Counted from the first letter of the stretch, positions 1 through 9,951 are shown. The stretch: DNA of 64,000 bases from Flagellimonas taeanensis (GCF_003584105.1 NZ_QXFO01000026.1:174245-238244), one strand, 5' to 3'. Program-made: numbers and translations. Notes: generated by a model not told the origin, from the sequence alone.

Positions 1-810
1 TCCTTCTTTGGATAAGTGATAAAAGCCATTCGAAATGCTGCCGAGCACAAAAGTACCGTCGTCCAGTTTGATGCTGCTGTACAGTTTTACGGCCATGCCG
101 TCCATATCCGTCTGCCAAGGTGTGAGTGTTTCAAAATCGTATTCGTAAAACTTGGCATCCTCCGTTAGGATCAGAAGGTCGCCGTTCCGTTCATAAAGAC
201 CGATAATGGCAACGTTGGCAAGTACCGGATCGTTGTCAACCAAGACGGCTTCACCGTTGGCAATGGTGAACAATCCTTGTTTGGCCCTTTGAAAATAGAC
301 CTTGTCCTTGATCAAATGTAATTTTGCCTTGGCCGAGTTGGCCTCCAGTATCTTGAAGCTATCCTCCATAAGATCATAGATGTAGATCCTGTCCAAGGAT
401 TGGAACAGCACCCAATGGTCCAGAGCCAAGATGTCCCAAAATTCCTCATCTTCCGACAGAGGGGAATCCAATCTGTCCGATAGCGAAGTGTATGAAAGTT
501 GCCCTGTCTCTTCTTTGGTCCAGAAGCCAAATTCCCGGTAAGAACCCGTATAGATTTTGTCGCCAATGGCCTTCACTGACCTAATAATGGCAGGGGATGG
601 TAATTTGTATTTGTACCAGGTGTTCCCATCAAACTCCAATAGGCTGGAATGGTTGGCAATGTAGATGTTCCTTGTGGGCGATTGGGAGATGCCCCAGTTT
701 TGGTACTCCCCGTTGTACTCTTTTGGGGTATAGTTTTGGATGGGGGGGAGCTCCTGGGAGAGCAATCCCCAACAAATGGATACCAAAAAATACGTAAAAA
801 GGGATCTCAA
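1..810 (-). CDS. Two-component-regulator-propeller sensor (LuxR-type family), N-terminal part
   Basis: This is the N-terminal 270 codons of a gene that runs off the left edge. The protein opens with a signal peptide (MRSLFTYFLVSICWGLLSQ), then ELPPIQNYTPKEYNGEYQNW, then short beta-propeller blades such as GISQSPTRNIYIANHSS and YTGSYREFGFW. This pattern is typical of the large Bacteroidetes sensors that carry a periplasmic propeller, a triple-Tyr domain, one membrane helix and a cytoplasmic LuxR-type helix-turn-helix. Only the propeller part is visible, so the DNA-binding end is inferred from the family. No ATG exists upstream; an in-frame stop lies just before, so the start is a TTG at 808-810. 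The alternative is a frameshift near the start, which I consider less likely because the TTG gives an intact signal peptide. Confidence 0.75.
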   Translation of the reverse strand, partial: MRSLFTYFLVSICWGLLSQELPPIQNYTPKEYNGEYQNWGISQSPTRNIYIANHSSLLEFDGNTWYKYKLPSPAIIRSVKAIGDKIYTGSYREFGFWTKEETGQLSYTSLSDRLDSPLSEDEEFWDILALDHWVLFQSLDRIYIYDLMEDSFKILEANSAKAKLHLIKDKVYFQRAKQGLFTIANGEAVLVDNDPVLANVAIIGLYERNGDLLILTEDAKFYEYDFETLTPWQTDMDGMAVKLYSSIKLDDGTFVLGSISNGFYHLSKEG

Positions 811-929
811 TCCAGTCAGTTTTTGTTGTCAGTTGATGGATTGTGAAGATAAAAAAATAGCACAACACTTGAGTTCCCAACTTTTTTGGCGATGAGGTCA
901 ATAGGAAAGAATAAAAGGGATTGGAAGTA

Positions 930-2141
930 TTATGGGCAGAATGCCTTCTCCTTTTTCCGTCTTGAGGTGGATCTCTGGAAATAAAGGATGGCCGCTCCAA
1001 TGCCAGCACCCATCAATGCAAGTAGGGCGCCTACAATACTGGAATAAGGCACCCCGAGACCAAAGACCATGGGGAGTCCACCAAGATAGGCGCCTGAGGC
1101 GTTGCCCATATTAAAGGCACTTTGGTTCATGGAAGACCCCAGTTTTTCCGCTCCTTTAGCGGCTTTGATGATAGCCGTTTGTATGGGTGCAGTGACCGAG
1201 AAGGTAATTACCCCCACCATAAAACTGATAATGAACATCGCATAGACATTTTCTGCCATTATAGCATTGGTGACGAGAACGGCGGTCATGCTGAGCAAAC
1301 TGATGACCACGGATTTAACGGGACTGAAGAACTCCACCATTTTGGCCCCCAAAAAGTTACCGATGAACATCCCCAATCCGGCCACGATCATTACATAGCT
1401 CACACTGGTTTCAGGGAGTCCTGTGACCGAAATGACCAGTGGGGCGATATAGCTGTACCAAGCGAAGAAGCCACCTGTGCCCACAGTGGTCAAGGCTATC
1501 AGGGCCCATAATTTTTTGTTCTTGATTCCTTGTGTGGCAGTTTGGCCCTCTTGGCTTCCCAGTTCGTCAAACGAATCCTTGGGCATCCAAAAGAAGAGAC
1601 TTGCCAATGTGGCCAGTCCGGATATTCCAACCAACAGAAAAGAGAAACTCCAGTGCCACTCTTGACCGATGTAGGTGCCAAGTGGAACCCCTATCACATT
1701 GGCAATGGTGAGCCCCGAGAACATGATCGCCATGGCCTGTGCTGCTTTTCCGGGTTTGGCCAAGTAGCCCGACACCACTGCGCCGATACCAAAGAAGGCG
1801 CCGTGGGGCATACCTGACAAGAATCGGAACAAGAGCATGACCCAGTAGTTGCCCGAGAATGCGGACAAGGTATTGAAGACCGTAAACCAGAGCATCAGGA
1901 ACAAGAGTGATTTCTTTGGGGTAAGGGTATTGGTCAACCGCGCCATGAAGGGAGCTCCTATCACAACGCCCAGTGCGTAGATGGCAATGAAGTGGCCCGA
2001 TGTGGAGATGGAAATGTCCATGGAATCCGCAATGTTCGGAAGAATGCCCATGATCACAAACTCCGTAAGTCCAATGCCAAACCCGCCTATGGCGAGGGAT
2101 AGTAAGGCTTTTTTGTTTGTATGTCCCAGATTGTTGTTCAA
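930..2141 (-). CDS. MFS transporter, AraJ/drug-efflux type
   Basis: A 12-helix major facilitator superfamily permease of about 403 residues, probably a proton-driven exporter of sugars or drugs in the inner membrane. The start region (ALLSLAIGGFGIGLTEFVIM) and the internal RFLSGMPHGAFFGIGAVV stretch match the AraJ/YdhP/PbuE group. The frame stays open to a TTG at 2219, but a perfect TAnnTTTG promoter box lies inside that extension (2173-2180), so translation more likely begins at the TTG at 2141 or 2145-2147. That also gives the usual short N-terminus before helix 1. The substrate cannot be read from the sequence. It stands alone, facing away from the AraC genes. Confidence 0.88.
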   Translation of the reverse strand: MNNNLGHTNKKALLSLAIGGFGIGLTEFVIMGILPNIADSMDISISTSGHFIAIYALGVVIGAPFMARLTNTLTPKKSLLFLMLWFTVFNTLSAFSGNYWVMLLFRFLSGMPHGAFFGIGAVVSGYLAKPGKAAQAMAIMFSGLTIANVIGVPLGTYIGQEWHWSFSFLLVGISGLATLASLFFWMPKDSFDELGSQEGQTATQGIKNKKLWALIALTTVGTGGFFAWYSYIAPLVISVTGLPETSVSYVMIVAGLGMFIGNFLGAKMVEFFSPVKSVVISLLSMTAVLVTNAIMAENVYAMFIISFMVGVITFSVTAPIQTAIIKAAKGAEKLGSSMNQSAFNMGNASGAYLGGLPMVFGLGVPYSSIVGALLALMGAGIGAAILYFQRSTSRRKKEKAFCP

Positions 2142-2172
2142 GCTCAAAGTTGTTTTGAAGTAAAGCAAGCAA

Positions 2173-2180
2173 CAAAAGTA
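2173..2180 (-). promoter_or_regulatory. -7 promoter box TACTTTTG for the MFS gene
   Basis: A perfect match to the Bacteroidetes -7 consensus TAnnTTTG, read on the minus strand, about 32 bases before the proposed TTG start. No clear -33 TTTG element is seen at the expected distance. Confidence 0.5.
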
Positions 2181-2219
2181 CGGATGATTCAGGAAAAGGT
2201 CTGCAATGATTTTTTCCAA

Positions 2220-2722
2220 AACCTGTTTGAAATTACCCTTTGTGGAGATTCAAGCTAATGGGATTAGAAATTGTATTTATCTGCTTTGGTTGGAACAGCC
2301 CTGGACAAAGGTGACAATTCAATAAAATTCAAAAAATGAGCTAAAGTTTCTGAAGAAATAGATGAGCAGGGCTGTTTCATGGATCTAAAATAGACCGCTG
2401 TACACAATTCTGAGGTAACCCTTATCCATGATTACCCTTGCCGATAGAAGAGGACCATTTTATAAACAAGAATGCCCACTCCTTGGAGCGGGCATTCCGT
2501 GCATTGATATCTAAGAAAAAGGCGGGCGGGGAAGGAATATGATAGCTAATTCAAACAGACTCCTGAGATTTGAACAAAACTTAATGGATTTTGTTTTTTT
2601 AGAAGTAAGTCCTACTTGCCGCCCAGCCTTGGTTTTTTGTCTACTACAAAGCAACCCAATACTATTGTCGTAGGAGTACTTTTAAAACGGCAAGTACTAG
2701 TTTTAACACAAATTTTGGGCGT
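2220..2722. other. Intergenic stretch with no convincing gene
   Basis: About 500 bases between two minus-strand genes. It holds a 10-bp inverted repeat AACAGCCCTG / CAGGGCTGTT (2294-2303 and 2367-2376, 63-base loop) and the terminator listed separately. Nothing in it translates into a recognisable protein. Confidence 0.6.
2460..2497 (-). terminator. Hairpin terminator after the short AraC gene
   Basis: GAATGCCC-A-CTCC / GGAG-C-GGGCATTC forms a stem with a single mismatch and a two-base loop (2470-2496). Read on the minus strand it is followed by a T-rich run, TTGTTTATAAAA. It lies downstream of the AraC-type gene ending at 2723. Confidence 0.6.
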
Positions 2723-3190
2723 TCAGGCCATATACACCTCATGCTTGAAGGAGGCATTCCGGTAACCGTTTGGACTGATTCCCGTACTTTTTTTGAAAGC
2801 GGTATAAAAGCTGTTTTTGCTGTTGAAGCCTACTTCATACATGATGGCTTTTACACTTAGATTTGGATTGGACGCCAATAAACGTTTCGCCTCCTTGATC
2901 CTATACTCACTCAAAAAAGAATAAAAGTTTTTGGAGAAATAGGTGTTGATTACCTGTGATACTTTATACCTATTATGCTTGATGTGCTCAGCAAGGTCAT
3001 CGAGCCCCATATCATTGTTCCGATAGATTTTATCCTCATCAAAGGCCTTGGTGATCATGACCCTGATTTTGAGGGCCTGTTCCCTTGTGAGTCCGGACTT
3101 TTCATATTTCCGTTGTCCATCCAGCGCGATTATATTGTTGTCCTGTTCGCCCAGATACTTCATTTTGATTTGATGGAGTAGCCTTTTCAT
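2723..3190 (-). CDS. Short AraC-family DNA-binding protein
   Basis: 155 residues. The last 110 or so form a two-helix-turn-helix AraC domain, with the usual signature near the end (KAIMYEVGFNSKNSFYTAFK, then GISPNGYR). The first 45 residues are short, charged and carry no sensor domain or membrane helix. The C-terminus is clearly paralogous to that of the 503-residue membrane AraC sensor just upstream: both have a KY.KSGLT segment before the domain and the same RIKEAK(R/K)LL helix. It could be the remnant of a duplicated membrane sensor that lost its front, or a stand-alone regulator. It is co-directional with the larger gene and 75 bases from it, and has its own downstream terminator. Confidence 0.8.
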   Translation of the reverse strand: MKRLLHQIKMKYLGEQDNNIIALDGQRKYEKSGLTREQALKIRVMITKAFDEDKIYRNNDMGLDDLAEHIKHNRYKVSQVINTYFSKNFYSFLSEYRIKEAKRLLASNPNLSVKAIMYEVGFNSKNSFYTAFKKSTGISPNGYRNASFKHEVYMA

Positions 3191-3265
3191 TTGATTGATG
3201 AATTTTTGATTGATGATTACTAGTTACTTTCAAAAGTGATATTGTGAGGTGTTCCCGATAAGAAT

Positions 3266-4777
3266 TTACTGTTTACGGATGTTGTTCAGGTATTGGCTGG
3301 GCGTAAGGTCAGTGTCTTTTTTGAAGGCTTTGTTAAAAGATACTTTGTTGTTGAAGCCCACTTCATAGGCAATGTCGATGATGTTGAGTTCATTTTGTTC
3401 TTCAAGAAGTTTCTTGGCCTCCTTTATCCTAAAGGTGTTCACGAATTCGTGAAAGTTCATTTCAAAATGCTCGTTGATCAACTGCGAGGCATTATGGCGG
3501 GTGGTATCCAACTTTTCGGCCACCATGTCAAGGCTAATGTCATTCCTCAGATACAGCTTTTGGTTGTGGAATAGGTCGTGGAGGACCTCCTTGAGTTCCA
3601 TTGAAAGGCTGTCGGTCAGGCCAGATTTCACATACTTTGGGAACAATTGGTTGGTGTATGCGTAAAGGCCGCTGAAAACATCAGGTTGTACATTGGCGGC
3701 ATACCCTACATAGAGTACCATCAAGCTCATCATGACTATGGGGGCATGGTAGAAAAAACCACTGTTCTTCCCCATGATGATCAAAATCCCAAAAAGGATA
3801 TAGGCAACCACGTAACCGACATGGATCCTATAAATGTTTCTTTGCCAAATCCGTGTTCTTTTGGTCAACTCGCCATTGCTTTTGGAAATGGTGAGATGTA
3901 CAAAATAGGCGTAAACGGCCAATGAAATGGCTTTTAAGGTGACCAATGGTAAAAGTTTTGCTGAATCCCCAGGATTTAGACCTCCCTGGAGCCTTTCTAG
4001 CATAAGGCTCACTTTTTGTGTGCCGGAAAGGGAATACACCTCTATCAACAGGTATATGACCAAAATAAGAGTGGGCAAAAAATGCCAAAGGTCCTTCAAG
4101 GAAAAATCCTTGGATCGGGAAACCCTTCTAAAATAAAGGTATAATAAAGGGCCATACAGAAATGCTGACCATGCGGAGACCAAATAGGTATGTGGAAATT
4201 GAAAGACATAATTGGTGTTGTTTATGCAGATATTCAGAATGAAAAGGGAATGGATGAAAACAAAAAAAGCTATAAGGTTCCTGGCTTGTTTATCTATTTT
4301 CTTGTTGATTAACAGTACGAACATTACATAGAAGCCTATGATGCCCACAAAAAAATAGATAATGGACCAAGTGTTGATCCTGGGCAGTACCGTGCCGGAT
4401 ATTTTCTTGAAATTTTCCGTGGTCCTGATATCATCAAAACCCTCATGCATTAGAAAGTTTGGTTGAAAATTGATCTTGAAATAATCATAAATATAGGATA
4501 CCGCCTTGTCGGGGTTTTCTTCTGCTGCTTCGCTCAAGGCCAGCTTTTTGAAAATATGGATCTGTTGGTCCTTATCCGTTGTCCCCAGATTTTTCTCGTA
4601 GATGGGAATGGCTTTCTTGTATCGATGTATGTTAAAATAATAATCCGCCCAATCCAATGAATCCTGAAAACTGATCGGGATATCTGCTGAATTGACACCT
4701 TCAGGAGTCTTTCCCCATAAGCTGCCTATATGCAATAGCAGGGTAATCAGGACAATAAGCCTGGAGACTTGCCTCAT
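3266..4777 (-). CDS. Membrane-bound AraC-family sensor-regulator with TPR-like N-terminus
   Basis: About 503 residues. Order: signal peptide (MRQVSRLIVLITLLLHIGSL), a periplasmic helical TPR-like segment (YYFNIHRYKKAIPIYEKNLG) to about residue 115, seven or eight hydrophobic helices over about residues 125-370, and a C-terminal AraC domain with the signature DIAYEVGFNNKVSFNKAFK. This one-component design senses in the envelope and binds DNA from the membrane. I start at the ATG at 4777 because it begins the signal peptide and follows ATCAATCAAAA; an ATG at 4810 adds 11 unlikely residues. It is divergent from the susC gene at 5031, with about 250 bases between, so it is the likely regulator of that SusC/SusD pair. 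Confidence 0.85.
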   Translation of the reverse strand: MRQVSRLIVLITLLLHIGSLWGKTPEGVNSADIPISFQDSLDWADYYFNIHRYKKAIPIYEKNLGTTDKDQQIHIFKKLALSEAAEENPDKAVSYIYDYFKINFQPNFLMHEGFDDIRTTENFKKISGTVLPRINTWSIIYFFVGIIGFYVMFVLLINKKIDKQARNLIAFFVFIHSLFILNICINNTNYVFQFPHTYLVSAWSAFLYGPLLYLYFRRVSRSKDFSLKDLWHFLPTLILVIYLLIEVYSLSGTQKVSLMLERLQGGLNPGDSAKLLPLVTLKAISLAVYAYFVHLTISKSNGELTKRTRIWQRNIYRIHVGYVVAYILFGILIIMGKNSGFFYHAPIVMMSLMVLYVGYAANVQPDVFSGLYAYTNQLFPKYVKSGLTDSLSMELKEVLHDLFHNQKLYLRNDISLDMVAEKLDTTRHNASQLINEHFEMNFHEFVNTFRIKEAKKLLEEQNELNIIDIAYEVGFNNKVSFNKAFKKDTDLTPSQYLNNIRKQ

Positions 4778-5030
4778 TTTTGATTGATGATGAATTAGAA
4801 TGGTCAACAATTTAAGGAAATAAGAGGTTCAAAATGTTGTGGACAATGGGGTAAAGTAAGCCCCGATAATAGTTTACCTTTTAAAATTACAAAATAACCA
4901 ATTGATTTTCAATGTTATAAATGGTATTTAACCTTTGACTGACTCATTGTTAAAATTTTGCCAACATTTTTTATTGGAGAATACCATGGAAAAGGCCAAC
5001 TTCGTAATTGACTAATTCAAAAACAAACAA

Positions 5031-8000
5031 ATGAAGACAAGGCTGAATGCAGTCCCAGTACTGCTATTTATGTTACTTGTGCAATTCTCGTTTGCACAAA
5101 ACAAGACAATTACGGGAACGGTGACCACTGCTCCCGATGGTATGCCCCTCCCAGGGGCAAATGTTATCGTAAAGGGCACCACAACGGGTGTCCAGACAGA
5201 TTTTGATGGAAATTATTCCATATCTGCGACTGCGGGACAAACGTTGGTCTTTTCGTATTTGGGGTATAGATCCTTTGAGCAGGCTGTTGGAAACCGCTCC
5301 GTCATTAATGTAAGTCTTGAGGAGGATGCCCAAGCCTTGGAGGAAGTAATCGTGACTGCGTATGGTACCAGTACCAAAGAAGCTTTCACAGGTTCTGCAA
5401 GTGTGATAGGCGCCGCAGACTTGGAAGTAAGGAATGTGACGTCACCAATTGCCGCCATCGAAGGTAGGGCTACGGGTGTCCAGTTCACATCCGCTTCGGG
5501 CCAACCAGGATCATCACCGGGCATCGTGATTCGAGGTGTGGGAACATTAAATAGCTCATCGGATCCACTGTTTATAGTGGATGGTGTCCAATATGAAGGA
5601 GATTTGAACACCATTAACCAAGAGGATATCCAATCATTTACCATTCTCAAGGATGCCGCCTCAACATCGCTCTATGGTTCAAGGGCTGCCAACGGGGTGG
5701 TCATGATAACGACGAAGAGCGGTAAAAAAGGAGGGATAAAAGTAAATGCTTCCATGCAGTACGGTCTGGTTTCCAGAGGTATTCCAGCCTATGCTGAGGT
5801 TACTCCCGGTCAATATTACGAAACCATGTGGGAAGCCTTGAAGAATTCCAGTGCAGGCGGAGGTGATGCTGCCTATGCTTCTGCAAACATCTACAATAGT
5901 TTAGGCTACAATCCATTTAATGTGCCCAACGACCAAATTGTAGGTACAGATGGTCGACTGAATCCCAATGCAAATGTGATTTATCAGAGTCTGGATTGGT
6001 ACGATGTCATGGACCGGACCGGTGTTAGGCAGAACTATAATGTGAATGTTTCTGGTGGGGGTGAAGACCATACGGTTTTCTTTTCAGCGTCCTATTTGGA
6101 TGAGGAGGGATTTGTGGTCACCTCAGGATTTGACCGTTTGACAACCCGTCTCAATGCGGAATTTGATGTAAGTGACCGTGTCAAGATTGGTGGTAGCGCC
6201 AATGTCACCATTACCGAAGCTGTGGGTCCAAGTTCTGCTGGAACGGGAAGTATCGTGAATCCCTTTGGTTTTGCAAAGAACATAGGTTCCATTTATCCAG
6301 TCTATGTCAATGACCTACAGGGAAACCTTGTACTTGATGCCGGAGGAAATCCGGTGTTTGATAATGGCGAAGGCTACTCTGAATATAATATTGGTTCAAG
6401 ACCCTATAGCCAGGGTCGCCATGCGTTGCAAGAACTTTTGTTGAACGATGAACGGGACAGGGACAATACCTATGGTTTCAGGTTCTTTACCGAGGTTGAG
6501 ATTTTTGATGGACTTAGGGCCAGGATCAATTACGGACGAGATATCAATGAAGGCTTGGAAAAGGAGTATGAGAACAACATTATTGGAGATGCCCAGCCCA
6601 CAGGAAGATACAGTGAAAGGAGATCTAGAAGACAAGTGGAAAACTTCAACCAGATCTTGACCTATACCAAGAGTTTCAATGATATCCACAATGTGGAGAT
6701 TACGGCAGGACATGAAAGCTTTGAAAGGACTTTTTCTGGAAGCAACTCGTTGGCCATTAGCCAGACTGCCGAAGGAATTTATGAGTTTGACAACTTTGCC
6801 ACGCCTGTAAGCTTGGGAGGTTCCACTACGAACAAGACCTTGGAAGGCTACTTTATGCGGGCCAACTATAATTTTGATAACAAATACTATATAAGCGGTT
6901 CTGCCAGAAGAGATGGTTCGTCCGTGTTCAGCAAGGAATCCAGATGGGGTACTTTTTATTCCGTTGGTGCCTCTTGGCGAATAGATCAGGAGAGCTTCAT
7001 GGACAATGTATCCTTCATAGACCAGTTGAAGATTAGGGGCTCCTATGGTGAAGTGGGGAACGATGCCCTGGGCGACCCAGTGGATTATTTCATATCCCAG
7101 CCCAGATATTCCTTGACCTCCAATGCAGGTAACCCTGCAATCATCTATTCAGATATAGGCAACTCTGCACTGCAATGGGAGACTATAGAGAGTTTCGATG
7201 TGGCATTGGAATTTACATTGTTCAATAATTTCTTGGATGGATCGGTCGAATACTACAAGAGAAATTCCTCAGATCTGCTCTATGACCTGCCCATCGCATT
7301 GAGTAATGGTTTGAATACGGTCCCAACGAATATCGGGGACATGTACAATTCAGGTATTGAGATCGGTCTTACCACACATTTGGTCAATCAGAATGACTTT
7401 AGGTGGGATGTTACCTTACAGGCATCAACGTTTAAAAACGAGATCACCAGTCTGCCCGATCCCTTCATCAATGGGTCAAAACGGTGGGCAGAAGGACGTT
7501 CACGATTTGATTTCTATCTATTGAGAACCGCAGGTGTAGATCCCGAAACCGGGGATCAGCTGTTCCTGATGTATGAGTTGGATGATGATGGAAACAGTGT
7601 TCCCGTATTGGATGGGAACGGTGTCCAAGAAACCACCAATGACTGGGAGGAGACTGAAAGGGCCTATACAGGTGACAGCTCCATTCCCGATCTTTTGGGA
7701 TCTGTCGCGAACAGTTTGAGCTATAAAGGATTTTCGCTCGACTTCCTAATTACCTATGGTATTGGCGGCAAGATTCTGGACAACGGTTATTCTGCCATGA
7801 TGCATAGTGGGGATTTCGGAGATTCATACCATCCGGATATCCTAAGGGCTTGGAGACAACCAGGAGATATAACGGATGTGCCCAGATTGGAAAGTGGAAA
7901 CCCAGATTTGGTCCGCACGCAATCCGATAGGTTCTTGACCGATGCCTCTTTCTGGGCGTTGAAAAATGTCAACCTTGGATATAGCTTCGGTGATAATATT

Positions 8001-8171
8001 GTGGAGCAGCTCGGTGTGGACAATTTGAGGCTTTCCATATCAGGTGAAAATTTGTTCCTAAAGAGCAAAAGGGATGGGTTGAATCCTCAGTTCAATTTAG
8101 CAGGGACACCTGAAGGTAACTCTTACAATCCAGCACGAATCATTTCTGTAGGATTGAACGTAGCATTTTAA
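5031..8171 (+). CDS. SusC/RagA-type TonB-linked outer membrane protein
   Basis: 1046 residues, the normal size for SusC. Signal peptide ending at FSFAQ (1-22), CarboxypepD-regulatory-like domain (about 26-107, with GANVIVKGTTTGVQTDFDG), TonB-type plug (about 115-232, with the SusC signature SSDPLFIVDGV and LYGSRAANGVVMITTK), then a 22-strand barrel ending in ISVGLNVAF with terminal Phe. It forms the TonB-driven import channel under a SusD lid. The susD partner begins 24 bases downstream. No polysaccharide-degrading enzyme lies nearby, so the ligand cannot be named from context. Confidence 0.95.
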   Translation: MKTRLNAVPVLLFMLLVQFSFAQNKTITGTVTTAPDGMPLPGANVIVKGTTTGVQTDFDGNYSISATAGQTLVFSYLGYRSFEQAVGNRSVINVSLEEDAQALEEVIVTAYGTSTKEAFTGSASVIGAADLEVRNVTSPIAAIEGRATGVQFTSASGQPGSSPGIVIRGVGTLNSSSDPLFIVDGVQYEGDLNTINQEDIQSFTILKDAASTSLYGSRAANGVVMITTKSGKKGGIKVNASMQYGLVSRGIPAYAEVTPGQYYETMWEALKNSSAGGGDAAYASANIYNSLGYNPFNVPNDQIVGTDGRLNPNANVIYQSLDWYDVMDRTGVRQNYNVNVSGGGEDHTVFFSASYLDEEGFVVTSGFDRLTTRLNAEFDVSDRVKIGGSANVTITEAVGPSSAGTGSIVNPFGFAKNIGSIYPVYVNDLQGNLVLDAGGNPVFDNGEGYSEYNIGSRPYSQGRHALQELLLNDERDRDNTYGFRFFTEVEIFDGLRARINYGRDINEGLEKEYENNIIGDAQPTGRYSERRSRRQVENFNQILTYTKSFNDIHNVEITAGHESFERTFSGSNSLAISQTAEGIYEFDNFATPVSLGGSTTNKTLEGYFMRANYNFDNKYYISGSARRDGSSVFSKESRWGTFYSVGASWRIDQESFMDNVSFIDQLKIRGSYGEVGNDALGDPVDYFISQPRYSLTSNAGNPAIIYSDIGNSALQWETIESFDVALEFTLFNNFLDGSVEYYKRNSSDLLYDLPIALSNGLNTVPTNIGDMYNSGIEIGLTTHLVNQNDFRWDVTLQASTFKNEITSLPDPFINGSKRWAEGRSRFDFYLLRTAGVDPETGDQLFLMYELDDDGNSVPVLDGNGVQETTNDWEETERAYTGDSSIPDLLGSVANSLSYKGFSLDFLITYGIGGKILDNGYSAMMHSGDFGDSYHPDILRAWRQPGDITDVPRLESGNPDLVRTQSDRFLTDASFWALKNVNLGYSFGDNIVEQLGVDNLRLSISGENLFLKSKRDGLNPQFNLAGTPEGNSYNPARIISVGLNVAF

Positions 8172-8195
8172 ATAAAACAATAAAACATAATAGTT

Positions 8196-9839
8196 ATGTT
8201 AAGCAAAATAAAATTCATGTTATTCGTAATACTGGCTGTTACAATAACTTCTTGTGACGAAGATTTTCTGGAGACAAAGCCGACAGATGCGATTTCTGCC
8301 AATGATGCACTTGCCACTGCAGAGAATATGGCGCTCATTTTGAACGGATTGCACCGTGGACTTTACGCCCAATCCCAGACCATACTCCCCGGTGGTGATT
8401 CACAAAGGGCGGGGAACCATTATTGGATACCTCTGGACGATAACTTGGCAGGAGGTGTGATCCACACGGCCAGCGCCAACAATTTGGGATGGCAGGATGA
8501 GACGAGATGGACTTCCCACACGCAAGAAACATCATTGACCGCAGAACTTCTGTGGTACCATCGATACAATATCATCGCTAGTGCCAATGCCATCATCAAC
8601 AAGGCCACCGATGGGAGCTTGGTGGAAGATGATAGGTTAAGGGAGATTTTGGGACAGGCCTACACCTATAGGGCCTACGCATACCTTTCATTGATCCAGC
8701 ACTATGCGAAAGGTTATTTGATAGGAAACCCCGCTTCAGACCCAGGTGTGCCACTATTGTTTGCTTCAGAAGCGCCTTTCACCAGTGCCCCAAGATCAAC
8801 CGTACAGGAAATTTACGATCAAATGGAATTGGACATTGATGAAGCCATAGGCTATTTTGAGAATGCAACGGCCAGATCGACCGGTACAGCGGATGGAAAA
8901 TCCCAATTGAACATAGATGTGGCCTACGGCCTTAAAGCAAGGATCGCCCTATCGAAAGGAGATTGGCAAACCGCTGCCGATGCTGCCGTCATGGCACGAC
9001 AGAATTATCCATTGATGGACGAGGCCGATTGGAAATCTGGATTCAATACTACCTTGTTGCCAGAAGTTATTTGGGGGAGCAATGTGATCACCACGGAGAC
9101 CACCTTTTTCCGTTCCTATTTCTATTTGATCTGTAACACCTTCAACGGAAGCCAGAATAGGAACAATCCAAAAATTGTGGACAGGAGATTGTACGACCAA
9201 ATTCCCGACACAGATTATAGGAAAGATGTGTTCTTGGCCGATGCACCCAATACCAATAGTTCAGCATCCAACGGGCAAGGAGGCTTTGGCAACGATCCCA
9301 ACTATGATAACGAGGCCGAATTCGATGCCAAAAGACAGGAATATGAAGATTTGTATGGTTGGACCAGTGCACACAACGAACATCCCTATATGCAGGTGAA
9401 GTTTTTGCAAAAAAACCCAGGGACTACCGATCCTGATGACATCATCTACATGCGCTCTGCCGAAATGTACCTGATCGAGGCGGAGGCAATGGCCATGATG
9501 AACGACATACCTGGGGCCCAAGCAGCTCTGGAGCCTTTGGGAACTGCAAGGGACAGCAACTATGACGTTTCCATCTACAATACCCAAGAATCTTTGATGG
9601 AACACATCAAGTTCCAGAGAGGGGTAGAGTTGTATGGAGAAGGTTTCCTATATACGGACAAGATCCGTTGGGACGAAGGAATAGACCATGCTGCCAATGG
9701 AGGTTCTGGAGCGTCAGCGGTGCTCTACCAAAACGGTTTCCAACAGGATAGGCCTTCGGTCAATGATGATTGGATCTTTAAGATCCCACAAAAAGAGATC
9801 GATGCCAATCCAAATCTAGGGCCTGGAGATCAGAATTAA
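8196..9839 (+). CDS. SusD/RagB-family nutrient-binding surface lipoprotein
   Basis: 547 residues, starting with a lipoprotein signal peptide (VTITSC, lipidated Cys20) and acidic residues DED straight after, a surface-export-like context in Bacteroidetes. The helical TPR-like SusD fold is visible in AYTYRAYAYLSLIQHYAKGY and in the conserved C-terminal part with IYMRSAEMYLIEAEAMA and FQRGVELYGEGF. It forms the extracellular lid on the SusC barrel encoded just upstream and helps capture the ligand. The operon is closed by a perfect hairpin terminator. Confidence 0.95.
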   Translation: MLSKIKFMLFVILAVTITSCDEDFLETKPTDAISANDALATAENMALILNGLHRGLYAQSQTILPGGDSQRAGNHYWIPLDDNLAGGVIHTASANNLGWQDETRWTSHTQETSLTAELLWYHRYNIIASANAIINKATDGSLVEDDRLREILGQAYTYRAYAYLSLIQHYAKGYLIGNPASDPGVPLLFASEAPFTSAPRSTVQEIYDQMELDIDEAIGYFENATARSTGTADGKSQLNIDVAYGLKARIALSKGDWQTAADAAVMARQNYPLMDEADWKSGFNTTLLPEVIWGSNVITTETTFFRSYFYLICNTFNGSQNRNNPKIVDRRLYDQIPDTDYRKDVFLADAPNTNSSASNGQGGFGNDPNYDNEAEFDAKRQEYEDLYGWTSAHNEHPYMQVKFLQKNPGTTDPDDIIYMRSAEMYLIEAEAMAMMNDIPGAQAALEPLGTARDSNYDVSIYNTQESLMEHIKFQRGVELYGEGFLYTDKIRWDEGIDHAANGGSGASAVLYQNGFQQDRPSVNDDWIFKIPQKEIDANPNLGPGDQN

Positions 9840-9872
9840 TGCCTAGCACCGATCAATTGGAAGATCATAAAC

Positions 9873-9905
9873 AAAGCCCTTTATCCATATGGATAAAGGG
9901 CTTTT
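9873..9905 (+). terminator. Strong terminator of SusC/SusD operon 1
   Basis: AAAGCCCTTTATCC - ATAT - GGATAAAGGGCTTT is a perfect 14-bp stem with a four-base loop, flanked by A and T runs. It may work in both directions, serving the convergent gene at 9952 as well. Confidence 0.9.
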
Positions 9906-9951
9906 ATATTGATGTGGATATTCAATGACTGCCAATTGACATAGTCATAAA

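Noticed and set aside
2294..2376. Inverted repeat AACAGCCCTG / CAGGGCTGTT as a terminator
   Set aside because: The loop is 63 bases and no T-run follows on either strand.
5031..9839. SusC/SusD pair 1 as a named polysaccharide utilisation locus
   Set aside because: No glycoside hydrolase, lyase or sulfatase is in the window, so no substrate can be assigned.
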